From the NCBI RefSeq assembly GCF_029227915.1, contig NC_079883.1:15936001-16000000 (forward strand): a DNA stretch of 64,000 bases, read 5' to 3'. Of this stretch, positions 24,501 to 35,372 are shown piece by piece. Positions within the stretch are counted from its first letter, which is position 1. Each line of letters opens with the position of its first letter. The position numbers were made by a program, and so were the translations under genes. The notes below the pieces were generated by a model. The model was not told the DNA's origin. It saw nothing but the letters and a program-made list of their open reading frames with translations, and searched no databases. The stretch comes from Hydractinia symbiolongicarpus (lineage: Eukaryota > Cnidaria > Hydrozoa > Anthoathecata > Hydractiniidae).

Positions 24501-27500
24501 AGTAGGTCGCAATGAATTAATCAGAGAAAGTGGTAATGTCCATTATCTCCCACACAGGGCAGTTGTGAGGGAAGATAAGCAAACCACTAAGATTAGGGTT
24601 GTATTTGATGCATCCAGTAAGGCAAACGGTCCTTCTCTTAACGATTGTTTATACTCAGGTCCAAACTTATTATGTAAGATCTTTGATGTACTTTTTAGGT
24701 TTCGGTTGAACAAGATTGCAATTATTGCCGATATCAGGCAAGCCTTTTTAAATATTAGTATTGATCAACCTCACCGTGATTTTTTGCGATTCTTATGGTT
24801 TGAGGAGAACAAAGTGGTAATTTATCGTTTCCTCAGAGTTGTTTTTGGTTTAACAAGCAGCCCTTTTCTTTTAAATGGAACAATTCGTCAGCATTTAAAT
24901 AAATTCTTAGATATGTATTTCGAGATTGTGAAAAAATTGGGTGAAGATTTGTATGTAGATGACACGACAACCGGTTGTAATTCTGTTGAAGAAGGGAAAA
25001 AATTTCAAGAAGTTGCCGTGGATGTGATGAGTAAGGCTGGATTTGAATTAAGGAAATGGTTTACTAATAATAATGAACTACAAGTTTTTTTTGATAGGCG
25101 AAAGGGGTGTGATAAGACTATTGGAGATGACATGACTTTTGCTAAAAGCCAAGTTAATGGAATAAATAAAGACTATAGTCATAAGGTTTTAGGATTAACA
25201 TGGGATAAACACACTGATTGTTTTCTGTTTGATTTTAACGAATTTATCAGAAAATCTAAGGCATGTTCTTTCACAAAGAGGAATGTTTTAAGTTTATCTG
25301 CTTCTATGTACGATCCACTTGGAATTATTTCTCCTATTACAGCTCAAATTAAAACTTTTTTTCAGTCCTTGTGCGTGGATAAATCGGATTGGGATGAAGT
25401 TATTTCAGGTGGTATTGAGGCTAGATGGATCGCTCTGTTAGAAAAAATTGAGTTTTTGAGCGTAGTCCGCGTACCAAGGTTTTCCTTCGTTGATTGGACC
25501 GAAGTTGTATCTGCAGAGTTGCATGGGTTTTGTGATAGTTCTCTTAGTTTATACTGTGCTCTTGTCTATGTGAGGATTGTTACCAAGGTTGGGATCAAAG
25601 TATTTTTTTGGACGTCGAAGACCAGGGTTTCACCACTGAAAACTCTTTCTATCCCTAGGCTTGAACTATTAGGATGTTTATTGCTTTCTACTTTGATTGA
25701 GGATGTCACGAGGGCTATTGCTGGAAGGATAAAAATAGATCGCATTGTTGGCTGGACAGACTCACAAGTAGCTCTTTGTTGGATCAGGGGTAAAGAGAGA
25801 ACTTGGAAGTCCTGGATTGAGAATAGGGTGGTGAAAATAAGGAAAATTGTTTCACCTGACATGTGGTTTCACGTAGCTGGCGTAGAGAATCCTGCTGATC
25901 CACCAACAAGATCTATCGATGATTTTGTGAGTCTTTTTAATGGTATTTGGTTTAACGGTCCTTCTTTTCTTTTAAACGACAACATTCATTATGACGTAAC
26001 AACTGACTTTTCAAAAACTGAAGTGGAAAAGGAGCTAAAAGCTTCGACTGACATACAAAACGTACTGACTGTTACTGAACAGAATGCGGTTGACTTGAAC
26101 GAAATCGTTGATTTCTCTCGATATGGATCATTAAACAAATTAATTCACGTCGTAGCCTACGTTATTCGCTTTAAGAACAATTTGATAGCAAAGATACGTA
26201 AAAATGAAGAATCAAACAACGATGAAAACCTGAATGTCGATGAAGTAACCAAATCTTTGGACCATATTGTACGTGCCGAACAGCAAGCTATGACCAAAAA
26301 TTCGAATTTTAATAAAACAAAGTCGAATTTAAATGTTTACCAGGATACTGAAGGATTTTTTAGACTGAAAAGTCGTTTTGGTGAATCAAAGTTAACAGAC
26401 GATCAAAAGCACCCGCTTTTACTTCGAGAAGGAAGTCATGTGACAATGTTAATCGTTCGAAATGCCCACGAAGAGGTATTGCATTTTGGAGTGGAATCAA
26501 CGTTGGCGAAGATTAGAGAAAGATTTTGGATTTTGCGTGGCAGGAAGACAGTGAGAAATGTTTTACGACGATGCGTAATATGTCGGCGATTTCAAGGACG
26601 AACGATGACCTCACCAGAAAGTCCGGATCTTCCTGTTTTCCGAGTGGATCATCTGACGCAAGCTTTTGCTACGACAGGGCTTGATTACGCCGGTCCTCTA
26701 TTTGTAAGGATTCACGGACATTCCTGCTCAAAGGTATACATTTTACTTTTTACTTGTGCTAGTAGTCGCGCAATCCACCTTGAACTCACGCCTGACATGA
26801 AATCACCTGCGTTCATCCGAGGCTTTAAGCGATTCGTTTCAAGAAGAGGAAAACCAAATGAAATTGTAAGTGACAATTTCAAAACATTTAAGTCGTCCGA
26901 GGTTAAAGCTTATATGTTAAAAATGAGAATTGGTCAACGCTTCATTCTACCAGCCTCCCCATAGTGGGGTGGATTTTATGAACGTCTTGTTCGTTCCGTA
27001 AAAACATCTCTTAAGAAAATACTAAGAAAGTCGTTTCTAACGTTTGAAGAGTTACAAACTGTTTTATGTGAAGTCGAGAGTGTAATCAATTCAAGACCAC
27101 TCTGTTATGCGAGTGATGAAGACGTTGGAGCTATGATCACCCCTAATCATCTTATCTTTGGGAGATCATTGAACCATGCTACAACTAATAATCAACCGAT
27201 TACTGTATTAGATGTGACCGAATGCACTCGAAGAGTCCTTCGTTTAAGAACAGTCTTAGAACATTTTTGGAAACGCTTTAGTATAACTTATTTGAACGAA
27301 CTGAGGCAACGACACCTTTACGAAAGGAAGAAGACAGCAGACGCAGAGTTGAGGCTGAATGATATTGTACTCATCAAGGACGACACACCCACACCACGCT
27401 CGCAATGGAAAATCGGAAAGATAGAAAAATTAATTGTTGGAAAGGACGGTCGAACTCGAGGTGCAAAATTAAAAGTGAATTCGACATCAGGCCGGTCAAC

Positions 27501-27960
27501 TTATGTGCATCGACCTGTTCAAAAGTTAATACCGTTCGAAGTGATAGAAGAAGAGGTGAAGGCAACTGAGGCGGAAGATAATCAACTTTATCCTATGGTC
27601 ATCGACGAACAGAGTTCAGGTAGTTCAGGTGGTGCGTGCGATGAACACCGCGTAGAAAGTAGAGTACGCCGGCGGGCTGCGATAGAGGGGCAGAACTTTC
27701 GTCGTTTTAAGGACAAGTATAGTAATTGATTTCTGTCAATTACGGGGGGAGGATGAAGAAAATAGCTTTTCTGTATAATAGCTTTTCTGTATAGTTTCTT
27801 TTATTATGTTAGACAATACGTTGTATTTTGATTGGTTTATTTTACGGCGCATGCGTTAATGTAAAAACGTTGTAAACTCTGAAACAGCGTGGTTAGACCC
27901 GCGAAGAATTTAATAAAAACAGACAGAGTTATTTCTCTTTTTTCTGGTTTTTAAAGAACT
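21526..27960 (+). mobile_element. BEL/Pao LTR retrotransposon, complete structure
   Basis: The 5' LTR (21,531-21,733) and 3' LTR (27,754-27,955) both start TGAAGAAAATAGC and differ by about one base, so the insertion is recent. GAACT lies directly outside both LTRs as a 5-bp target duplication. The LTR is followed by TGGCGCCCGATGAGGGA, a plausible primer-binding site. The 3' LTR is preceded by the purine tract GGGGGGAGGA. One gag-pol frame fills the interior, broken by a single TAG. Confidence 0.95.
22360..27729 (+). CDS. BEL/Pao gag-pol polyprotein with one in-frame TAG
   Basis: The frame is 1,789 codons. The likely start is 22,360 or the internal ATG at 22,396 (MSDLQKK). In order, it has a coiled-coil N-terminus and a Gag-like domain (around residues 130-290, PIFKGDPLCWQGFWDQF). 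Zinc knuckles follow from residue 346 (CLYCNGNDHLASRC, CFVCLATGHLGKNC), then a protease with FDSGSQRSYL near 455. The RT has YVDD at about 865, the RNase H has GFCDSSLSLYCAL, and an integrase has LDYAGPLFVR, SDNFKTF and GGFYERLV. A TAG at 26,962-26,964 replaces an expected tryptophan codon just before GGFYERL, near the catalytic glutamate; after it the frame continues to 27,729. The order protease-RT-RNase H-integrase is that of BEL/Pao. The product should be virus-like-particle polyprotein; the stop probably disables integration. Confidence 0.93.
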
Positions 27961-28280
27961 TTTGCTGAGGAAGGTGAATCACTAAATGTATGGGTCTATT
28001 TTTTATGACAAAATATGGCTATTAGTGCCTCGTACCCACAAAAAATACTATTTCCTGTTTTTTTAAGCGTTTACGGTATTGACAGCCAGATAATTGGATA
28101 ATGTACTGATGGTACACGCAGTAAAATTTCCTACCTTTCATAGTCAGACACTGTTTGCTGGCTGTGTTGCCATTTTACTATTTTTTCACAAGATAATTTA
28201 TGTGATTAGTTAGTGACGTTTGCCGAACTTCGTACACTATATATATTTTAAGTTGTGTACGAGGCTGGTATCGATTATAA

Positions 28281-28631
28281 AGATAGATAGAAAGATGTGC
28301 ATATTTTACATGGCTAGCCTCACAAATATCGAGGGATATACCCTGTCTATTATTTCCAGGAGGGGCCATGGCGTAGATGGAGAGTCCTAGAGTATTTAAT
28401 GCTCATTTTGAGCTACGCAGACCCAATTAGGGCCCGCGCTCTACTAGACAACTCCCGGCAACATCCAACGGCCCACACAGTGTGCCATCTTCCCAATTTC
28501 CCTCACATGGCTTGGGTTAACAAGGGGCTATGGTAACATTCACTCGCCCATGTTGAATCGCCGTCAAGAGGAATCGAACCCCGGTCTCCCGCACAGAGTA
28601 CGAGAGCTATAACCACTAATCTACGGCGCCA
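28281..28631 (-). repeat. SINE family 1, copy in duplicated flank
   Basis: This is a full-length copy of the SINE seen in the Helitron, in reverse orientation: tRNA-like head at 28,560-28,631 and tail with GATA/TATC units near 28,281. The same copy is repeated at 34,620-34,970 by the segmental duplication, so these are one insertion. Confidence 0.9.
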
Positions 28632-28639
28632 CAATAAAA

Positions 28640-28732
28640 AAATCAAGACTGCACGTGATTACTTACAACCATTAGATGGTGGTCAATTAACATCTAGAGA
28701 ATATTTAAGATATTCTCATGAATGTATTTATT
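28640..28732 (+). other. short open frame next to SINE, unrecognised
   Basis: Directly after the SINE head an open frame reads KTARDYLQPLDGGQ, TSREYLRYSHECIY and stops at TAA. It looks protein-coding in composition and could be the end of an element ORF cut by the SINE. I cannot name a family. It recurs at 34,979-35,071 by duplication. Confidence 0.3.
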
Positions 28733-29006
28733 AATGTTTAGATATTCACTTCTAAACAATTATTCGTTGCATAATTTTTTGCATAGCAATAATCGTAATA
28801 AAATTTTCCATCTTCGTACAAGTGTGACGTACGTAGTGTGGTTTCTATACGGAGTAATACTATATTTAGAAATTATAAAATTACATAGTCGGCTTGATAC
28901 CTTGAAAATTCAAACATACGTTATTTTATATAATTTTGTTTTGGTCTATTTCTATAGCGAGAGACCGCCGCTCAAAATATATGATATATATATAATACTA
29001 TTTCGG

Positions 29007-29088
29007 CTATCGGAATTCCCTTATTTCCGATAGTGTGTTGGTCAAAGACATGTCGACATCAGATATGTTAACATCCCGCCGCAATGAT
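29007..29088 (-). pseudogene. duplicated last codons of the RLE LINE
   Basis: This 82-bp segment is identical to 35,346-35,427 and encodes the C-terminal DVNISDVDMSLTNTLSEI region of the LINE protein. It marks the right breakpoint of the tandem duplication and shows that the duplicated block reached into the LINE gene. Confidence 0.9.
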
Positions 29089-29354
29089 GCTTATGGTTTG
29101 GGGCTATAGAAGAGTACGAATTCATGTTTTTTCTTGGTTTGTTTTGATACGTGGAGTTGTTGTTTAGACTTATTTATTTTGAAGGTTGTTTTATTTTAGT
29201 TTCTAAACGCGTGTTTCTTTACATGCCATTTTTCTGTTTTGTGCATAAGAAAAAGTTTACTCCTGTTGGGTACAGACTGCTGTTTACCCTCTTTGTGGAT
29301 AAGAATTAGATCGAGATAGATTTTGGCTCCTGTTAGGCACAGGATACTTTGTAA

Positions 29355-32300
29355 GTGTTTGGGTATACTTCTATTTTAAAGCTTCTGAAGATGTCTGATC
29401 TACAAAAGAAAATTAATCAAAGAAAGGCTATCCGCATCCAAACTTCCTCGGTTACTAAAAGAATAGAAAAGCAGCTTAGTGATGAAAATGCTACTCATGT
29501 AAAGTTACTAGGTTTACAGAATAACCTTGTTAACAAGATTGAGCAGCTAAACATGTTGAATGATGAAGTTTTAGCTCTGTTGAAACCAGAGGAAGTTGAA
29601 CAGGACGTTCTAGAAAGTATGGAATATACTGATCCCACACATGAACTTCTTGCAGCGGTCACGTTAAAGTTACAATCTTTATCGTTGTCCCCTCCATCTG
29701 AGGTTGACCATCACGGCCCAGATTCTGTAAGAAGTGTGTCCTCTCGTTGTCGTTTACCAAAATTTGAACTGCCAATTTTTAAAGGAGACCCCCTATGCTG
29801 GCAAGGATTTTGGGATCAGTTTAGCGCGTCGATTCATGACAACGAAGAGATTTCTGATATTGATCGATTTAATTATCTGAAGAGATATGTCGAAGGTCAA
29901 GCTTCTGAGACAATATCTGGATTAAGTTTAAGTTCAACAAACTATAAAGAGGCCATTAAAATTTTAACCGAACGTTATGGCAATCCACAGGTGCTGATAT
30001 CAGCACACATGGATTGTCTAATTCGTCTGAACAAGGTAACTAATAAATCTGACATTGTGTCTTTACGGAAACTTTATAACGGAATTGAAAACTGTACTAG
30101 GAATTTGAGTGCATTAAAGTTGGACATTTCTGCATATGGAAGTTTGTTGATTCCTCTATTAAAAGAAAAGTATAGGCAAAACTTCTTGTTAAATAAGTCC
30201 AAAAGTTGTTTATACTGTAATGGAAATGATCATTTGGCAAGTCGATGTAGGTCTGTGACAGAGGTTGTTACAAGAAAGGAATTGTTACGTAAGCAAGGTC
30301 GTTGCTTTGTATGCCTAGCAACTGGACACTTAGGAAAAAACTGTCCTAGCAACTATTCTTGTCGAAAATGCAAACACAGACATCACATTTCCATTTGTTC
30401 TTCTGATGGTTCGCAAGCAGGTGCTCATCACAACAATTTTGTATCATCATACAGTGGTGTTTTAATGCAAACTGCTTCTGCTGATGTATCTGATACATCA
30501 GGCAATGCAAAAAAGCACACGCGGATTCTATTCGATAGTGGCAGTCAGAGAAGCTACCTATCTCAGGACTTATGTAAGACTTTAAAATTAAAACCGTTAA
30601 GAAAGGAAAAGGTTATTGTTAAGACTTTCGGAAGTGACGATTCCAGGGTTCAGGATCTCCAAGTTTACCAGGTTAAGATTAAACATAAGAACTGTCATGG
30701 ATTTTGTTTTGTTGAAGCATACTGTGTTCCAAATGTTTGTAGTCCGTTGACCCACCAATACCTTGAGTTTGTAAAAGCAAGTTACCCTCATGTGGAAGGT
30801 TTAGAGTTGGCTGATAGAAACGTGAATTGTCGGGATTTGAATGTAAACTTATTGATTGGGCTAGATTTCTATTATAGTTTTTTTACTGGGAAAATGAAAA
30901 AGGGTTCGGGGGGACCTGTAGCATTGGAAACTACGTTGGGTTGGGTCTTAAGTGGAAAATACGAGTCCGAGGAGCAGAAACAGCACTGTTTGCAAACACA
31001 GCATGTTATGAAAGTGGAAGTTGAGAAGAAAAATGAGTTACTAAGAAATGAGTTAAAGAAATTTTGGCAGGTTGAATCTGTAGGGGGTCAAGAAATTTCT
31101 GTAATTAATGATTTTGAAAATCATATTTATCATGATGGATCACGCTATGTGACAAGGTTACCTTTCAAGCCTGATCACGATCCATTACCTGATAATTATT
31201 TTGTAAGCGAAAGAAGACTTAGATCCACGGCCAAGAAACTGCATGCTCTAGGAATTTATGATGACTATGATAACATTTTTAAGCAATACGTCCAGGAAGG
31301 TATAATTGAAAAAGTAGGTCGCAATGAATTAATCAGAGAAAGTGGTAATGTCCATTATCTCCCACACAGGGCAGTTGTGAGGGAAGATAAGCAAACCACT
31401 AAGATTAGGGTTGTATTTGATGCATCCAGTAAGGCAAACGGTCCTTCTCTTAACGATTGTTTATACTCAGGTCCAAACTTATTATGTAAGATCTTTGATG
31501 TACTTTTTAGGTTTCGGTTGAACAAGATTGCAATTATTGCCGATATCAGGCAAGCCTTTTTAAATATTAGTATTGATCAACCTCACCGTGATTTTTTGCG
31601 ATTCTTATGGTTTGAGGAGAACAAAGTGGTAATTTATCGTTTCCTCAGAGTTGTTTTTGGTTTAACAAGCAGCCCTTTTCTTTTAAATGGAACAATTCGT
31701 CAGCATTTAAATAAATTCTTAGATATGTATTTCGAGATTGTGAAAAAATTGGGTGAAGATTTGTATGTAGATGACACGACAACCGGTTGTAATTCTGTTG
31801 AAGAAGGGAAAAAATTTCAAGAAGTTGCCGTGGATGTGATGAGTAAGGCTGGATTTGAATTAAGGAAATGGTTTACTAATAATAATGAACTACAAGTTTT
31901 TTTTGATAGGCGAAAGGGGTGTGATAAGACTATTGGAGATGACATGACTTTTGCTAAAAGCCAAGTTAATGGAATAAATAAAGACTATAGTCATAAGGTT
32001 TTAGGATTAACATGGGATAAACACACTGATTGTTTTCTGTTTGATTTTAACGAATTTATCAGAAAATCTAAGGCATGTTCTTTCACAAAGAGGAATGTTT
32101 TAAGTTTATCTGCTTCTATGTACGATCCACTTGGAATTATTTCTCCTATTACAGCTCAAATTAAAACTTTTTTTCAGTCCTTGTGCGTGGATAAATCGGA
32201 TTGGGATGAAGTTATTTCAGGTGGTATCCATCTAGCCTCCACCAACAAGATCTATCGATGATTTTGTGAGTCTTTTTAATGGTATTTGGTTTAACGGTCC

Positions 32301-34068
32301 TTCTTTTCTTTTAAACGACAACATTCATTATGACGTAACAACTGACTTTTCAAAAACTGAAGTGGAAAAGGAGCTAAAAGCTTCGACTGACATACAAAAC
32401 GTACTGACTGTTACTGAACAGAATGCGGTTGACTTGAACGAAATCGTTGATTTCTCTCGATATGGATCATTAAACAAATTAATTCACGTCGTAGCCTACG
32501 TTATTCGCTTTAAGAACAATTTGATAGCAAAGATACGTAAAAATGAAGAATCAAACAACGATGAAAACCTGAATGTCGATGAAGTAACCAAATCTTTGGA
32601 CCATATTGTACGTGCCGAACAGCAAGCTATGACCAAAAATTCGAATTTTAATAAAACAAAGTCGAATTTAAATGTTTACCAGGATACTGAAGGATTTTTT
32701 AGACTGAAAAGTCGTTTTGGTGAATCAAAGTTAACAGACGATCAAAAGCACCCGCTTTTACTTCGAGAAGGAAGTCATGTGACAATGTTAATCGTTCGAA
32801 ATGCCCACGAAGAGGTATTGCATTTTGGAGTGGAATCAACGTTGGCGAAGATTAGAGAAAGATTTTGGATTTTGCGTGGCAGGAAGACAGTGAGAAATGT
32901 TTTACGACGATGCGTAATATGTCGGCGATTTCAAGGACGAACGATGACCTCACCAGAAAGTCCGGATCTTCCTGTTTTCCGAGTGGATCATCTGACGCAA
33001 GCTTTTGCTACGACAGGGCTTGATTACGCCGGTCCTCTATTTGTAAGGATTCACGGACATTCCTGCTCAAAGGTATACATTTTACTTTTTACTTGTGCTA
33101 GTAGTCGCGCAATCCACCTTGAACTCACGCCTGACATGAAATCACCTGCGTTCATCCGAGGCTTTAAGCGATTCGTTTCAAGAAGAGGAAAACCAAATGA
33201 AATTGTAAGTGACAATTTCAAAACATTTAAGTCGTCCGAGGTTAAAGCTTATATGTTAAAAATGAGAATTGGTCAACGCTTCATTCTACCAGCCTCCCCA
33301 TAGTGGGGTGGATTTTATGAACGTCTTGTTCGTTCCGTAAAAACATCTCTTAAGAAAATACTAAGAAAGTCGTTTCTAACGTTTGAAGAGTTACAAACTG
33401 TTTTATGTGAAGTCGAGAGTGTAATCAATTCAAGACCACTCTGTTATGCGAGTGATGAAGACGTTGGAGCTATGATCACCCCTAATCATCTTATCTTTGG
33501 GAGATCATTGAACCATGCTACAACTAATAATCAACCGATTACTGTATTAGATGTGACCGAATGCACTCGAAGAGTCCTTCGTTTAAGAACAGTCTTAGAA
33601 CATTTTTGGAAACGCTTTAGTATAACTTATTTGAACGAACTGAGGCAACGACACCTTTACGAAAGGAAGAAGACAGCAGACGCAGAGTTGAGGCTGAATG
33701 ATATTGTACTCATCAAGGACGACACACCCACACCACGCTCGCAATGGAAAATCGGAAAGATAGAAAAATTAATTGTTGGAAAGGACGGTCGAACTCGAGG
33801 TGCAAAATTAAAAGTGAATTCGACATCAGGCCGGTCAACTTATGTGCATCGACCTGTTCAAAAGTTAATACCGTTCGAAGTGATAGAAGAAGAGGTGAAG
33901 GCAACTGAGGCGGAAGATAATCAACTTTATCCTATGGTCATCGACGAACAGAGTTCAGGTAGTTCAGGTGGTGCGTGCGATGAACACCGCGTAGAAAGTA
34001 GAGTACGCCGGCGGGCTGCGATAGAGGGGCAGAACTTTCGTCGTTTTAAGGACAAGTATAGTAATTGA
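29355..34068 (+). pseudogene. second BEL gag-pol copy with two deletions
   Basis: This copy lacks the 5' LTR. It has an in-frame 183-bp deletion after 30,171 (loss of about 61 Gag residues before the zinc knuckles). A further 485-bp deletion is replaced by a 12-bp filler at 32,228-32,239, which removes much of the RNase H region and shifts frame (stop at 32,261). The frame reopens at 32,266-33,303 and, after the same TAG as copy 1, at 33,304-34,068. The 3' LTR follows at 34,093-34,294. It is dead as an autonomous element. The TAG shared with copy 1 predates the duplication. Confidence 0.93.
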
Positions 34069-34619
34069 TTTCTGTCAATTACGGGGGGAGGATGAAGAAA
34101 ATAGCTTTTCTGTATAATAGCTTTTCTGTATAGTTTCTTTTATTATGTTAGACAATACGTTGTATTTTGATTGGTTTATTTTACGGCGCATGCGTTAATG
34201 TAAAAACGTTGTAAACTCTGAAACAGCGTGGTTAGACCCGCGAAGAATTTAATAAAAACAGACAGAGTTATTTCTCTTTTTTCTGGTTTTTAAAGAACTT
34301 TTGCTGAGGAAGGTGAATCACTAAATGTATGGGTCTATTTTTTATGACAAAATATGGCTATTAGTGCCTCGTACCCACAAAAAATACTATTTCCTGTTTT
34401 TTTAAGCGTTTACGGTATTGACAGCCAGATAATTGGATAATGTACTGATGGTACACGCAGTAAAATTTCCTACCTTTCATAGTCAGACACTGTTTGCTGG
34501 CTGTGTTGCCATTTTACTATTTTTTCACAAGATAATTTATGTGATTAGTTAGTGACGTTTGCCGAACTTCGTACACTATATATATTTTAAGTTGTGTACG
34601 AGGCTGGTATCGATTATAA

Positions 34620-34970
34620 AGATAGATAGAAAGATGTGCATATTTTACATGGCTAGCCTCACAAATATCGAGGGATATACCCTGTCTATTATTTCCAGGA
34701 GGGGCCATGGCGTAGATGGAGAGTCCTAGAGTATTTAATGCTCATTTTGAGCTACGCAGACCCAATTAGGGCCCGCGCTCTACTAGACAACTCCCGGCAA
34801 CATCCAACGGCCCACACAGTGTGCCATCTTCCCAATTTCCCTCACATGGCTTGGGTTAACAAGGGGCTATGGTAACATTCACTCGCCCATGTTGAATCGC
34901 CGTCAAGAGGAATCGAACCCCGGTCTCCCGCACAGAGTACGAGAGCTATAACCACTAATCTACGGCGCCA
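34620..34970 (-). repeat. SINE family 1, duplicated copy
   Basis: Same insertion as 28,281-28,631, shifted by 6,339 bp through the tandem duplication. The sequences look identical by eye. Confidence 0.9.
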
Positions 34971-35345
34971 CAATAAAAAAATCAAGACTGCACGTGATTA
35001 CTTACAACCATTAGATGGTGGTCAATTAACATCTAGAGAATATTTAAGATATTCTCATGAATGTATTTATTAATGTTTAGATATTCACTTCTAAACAATT
35101 ATTCGTTGCATAATTTTTTGCATAGCAATAATCGTAATAAAATTTTCCATCTTCGTACAAGTGTGACGTACGTAGTGTGGTTTCTATACGGAGTAATACT
35201 ATATTTAGAAATTATAAAATTACATAGTCGGCTTGATACCTTGAAAATTCAAACATACGTTATTTTATATAATTTTGTTTTGGTCTATTTCTATAGCGAG
35301 AGACCGCCGCTCAAAATATATGATATATATATAATACTATTTCGG

Positions 35346-35372
35346 CTATCGGAATTCCCTTATTTCCGATAG
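35346..35372 (-). other. stem-loop at the LINE stop codon
   Basis: CTATCGGAA at 35,346-35,354 pairs with TTCCGATAG at 35,364-35,372, a 9-bp perfect stem with a 9-nt loop spanning the last codons and stop. It could act as an RNA structure for the reverse transcriptase or be coincidental. Confidence 0.5.

Noticed and set aside
25566-25862. Minus-strand frame inside BEL
   Set aside because: It is a shadow of the strongly supported plus-strand RNase H region.
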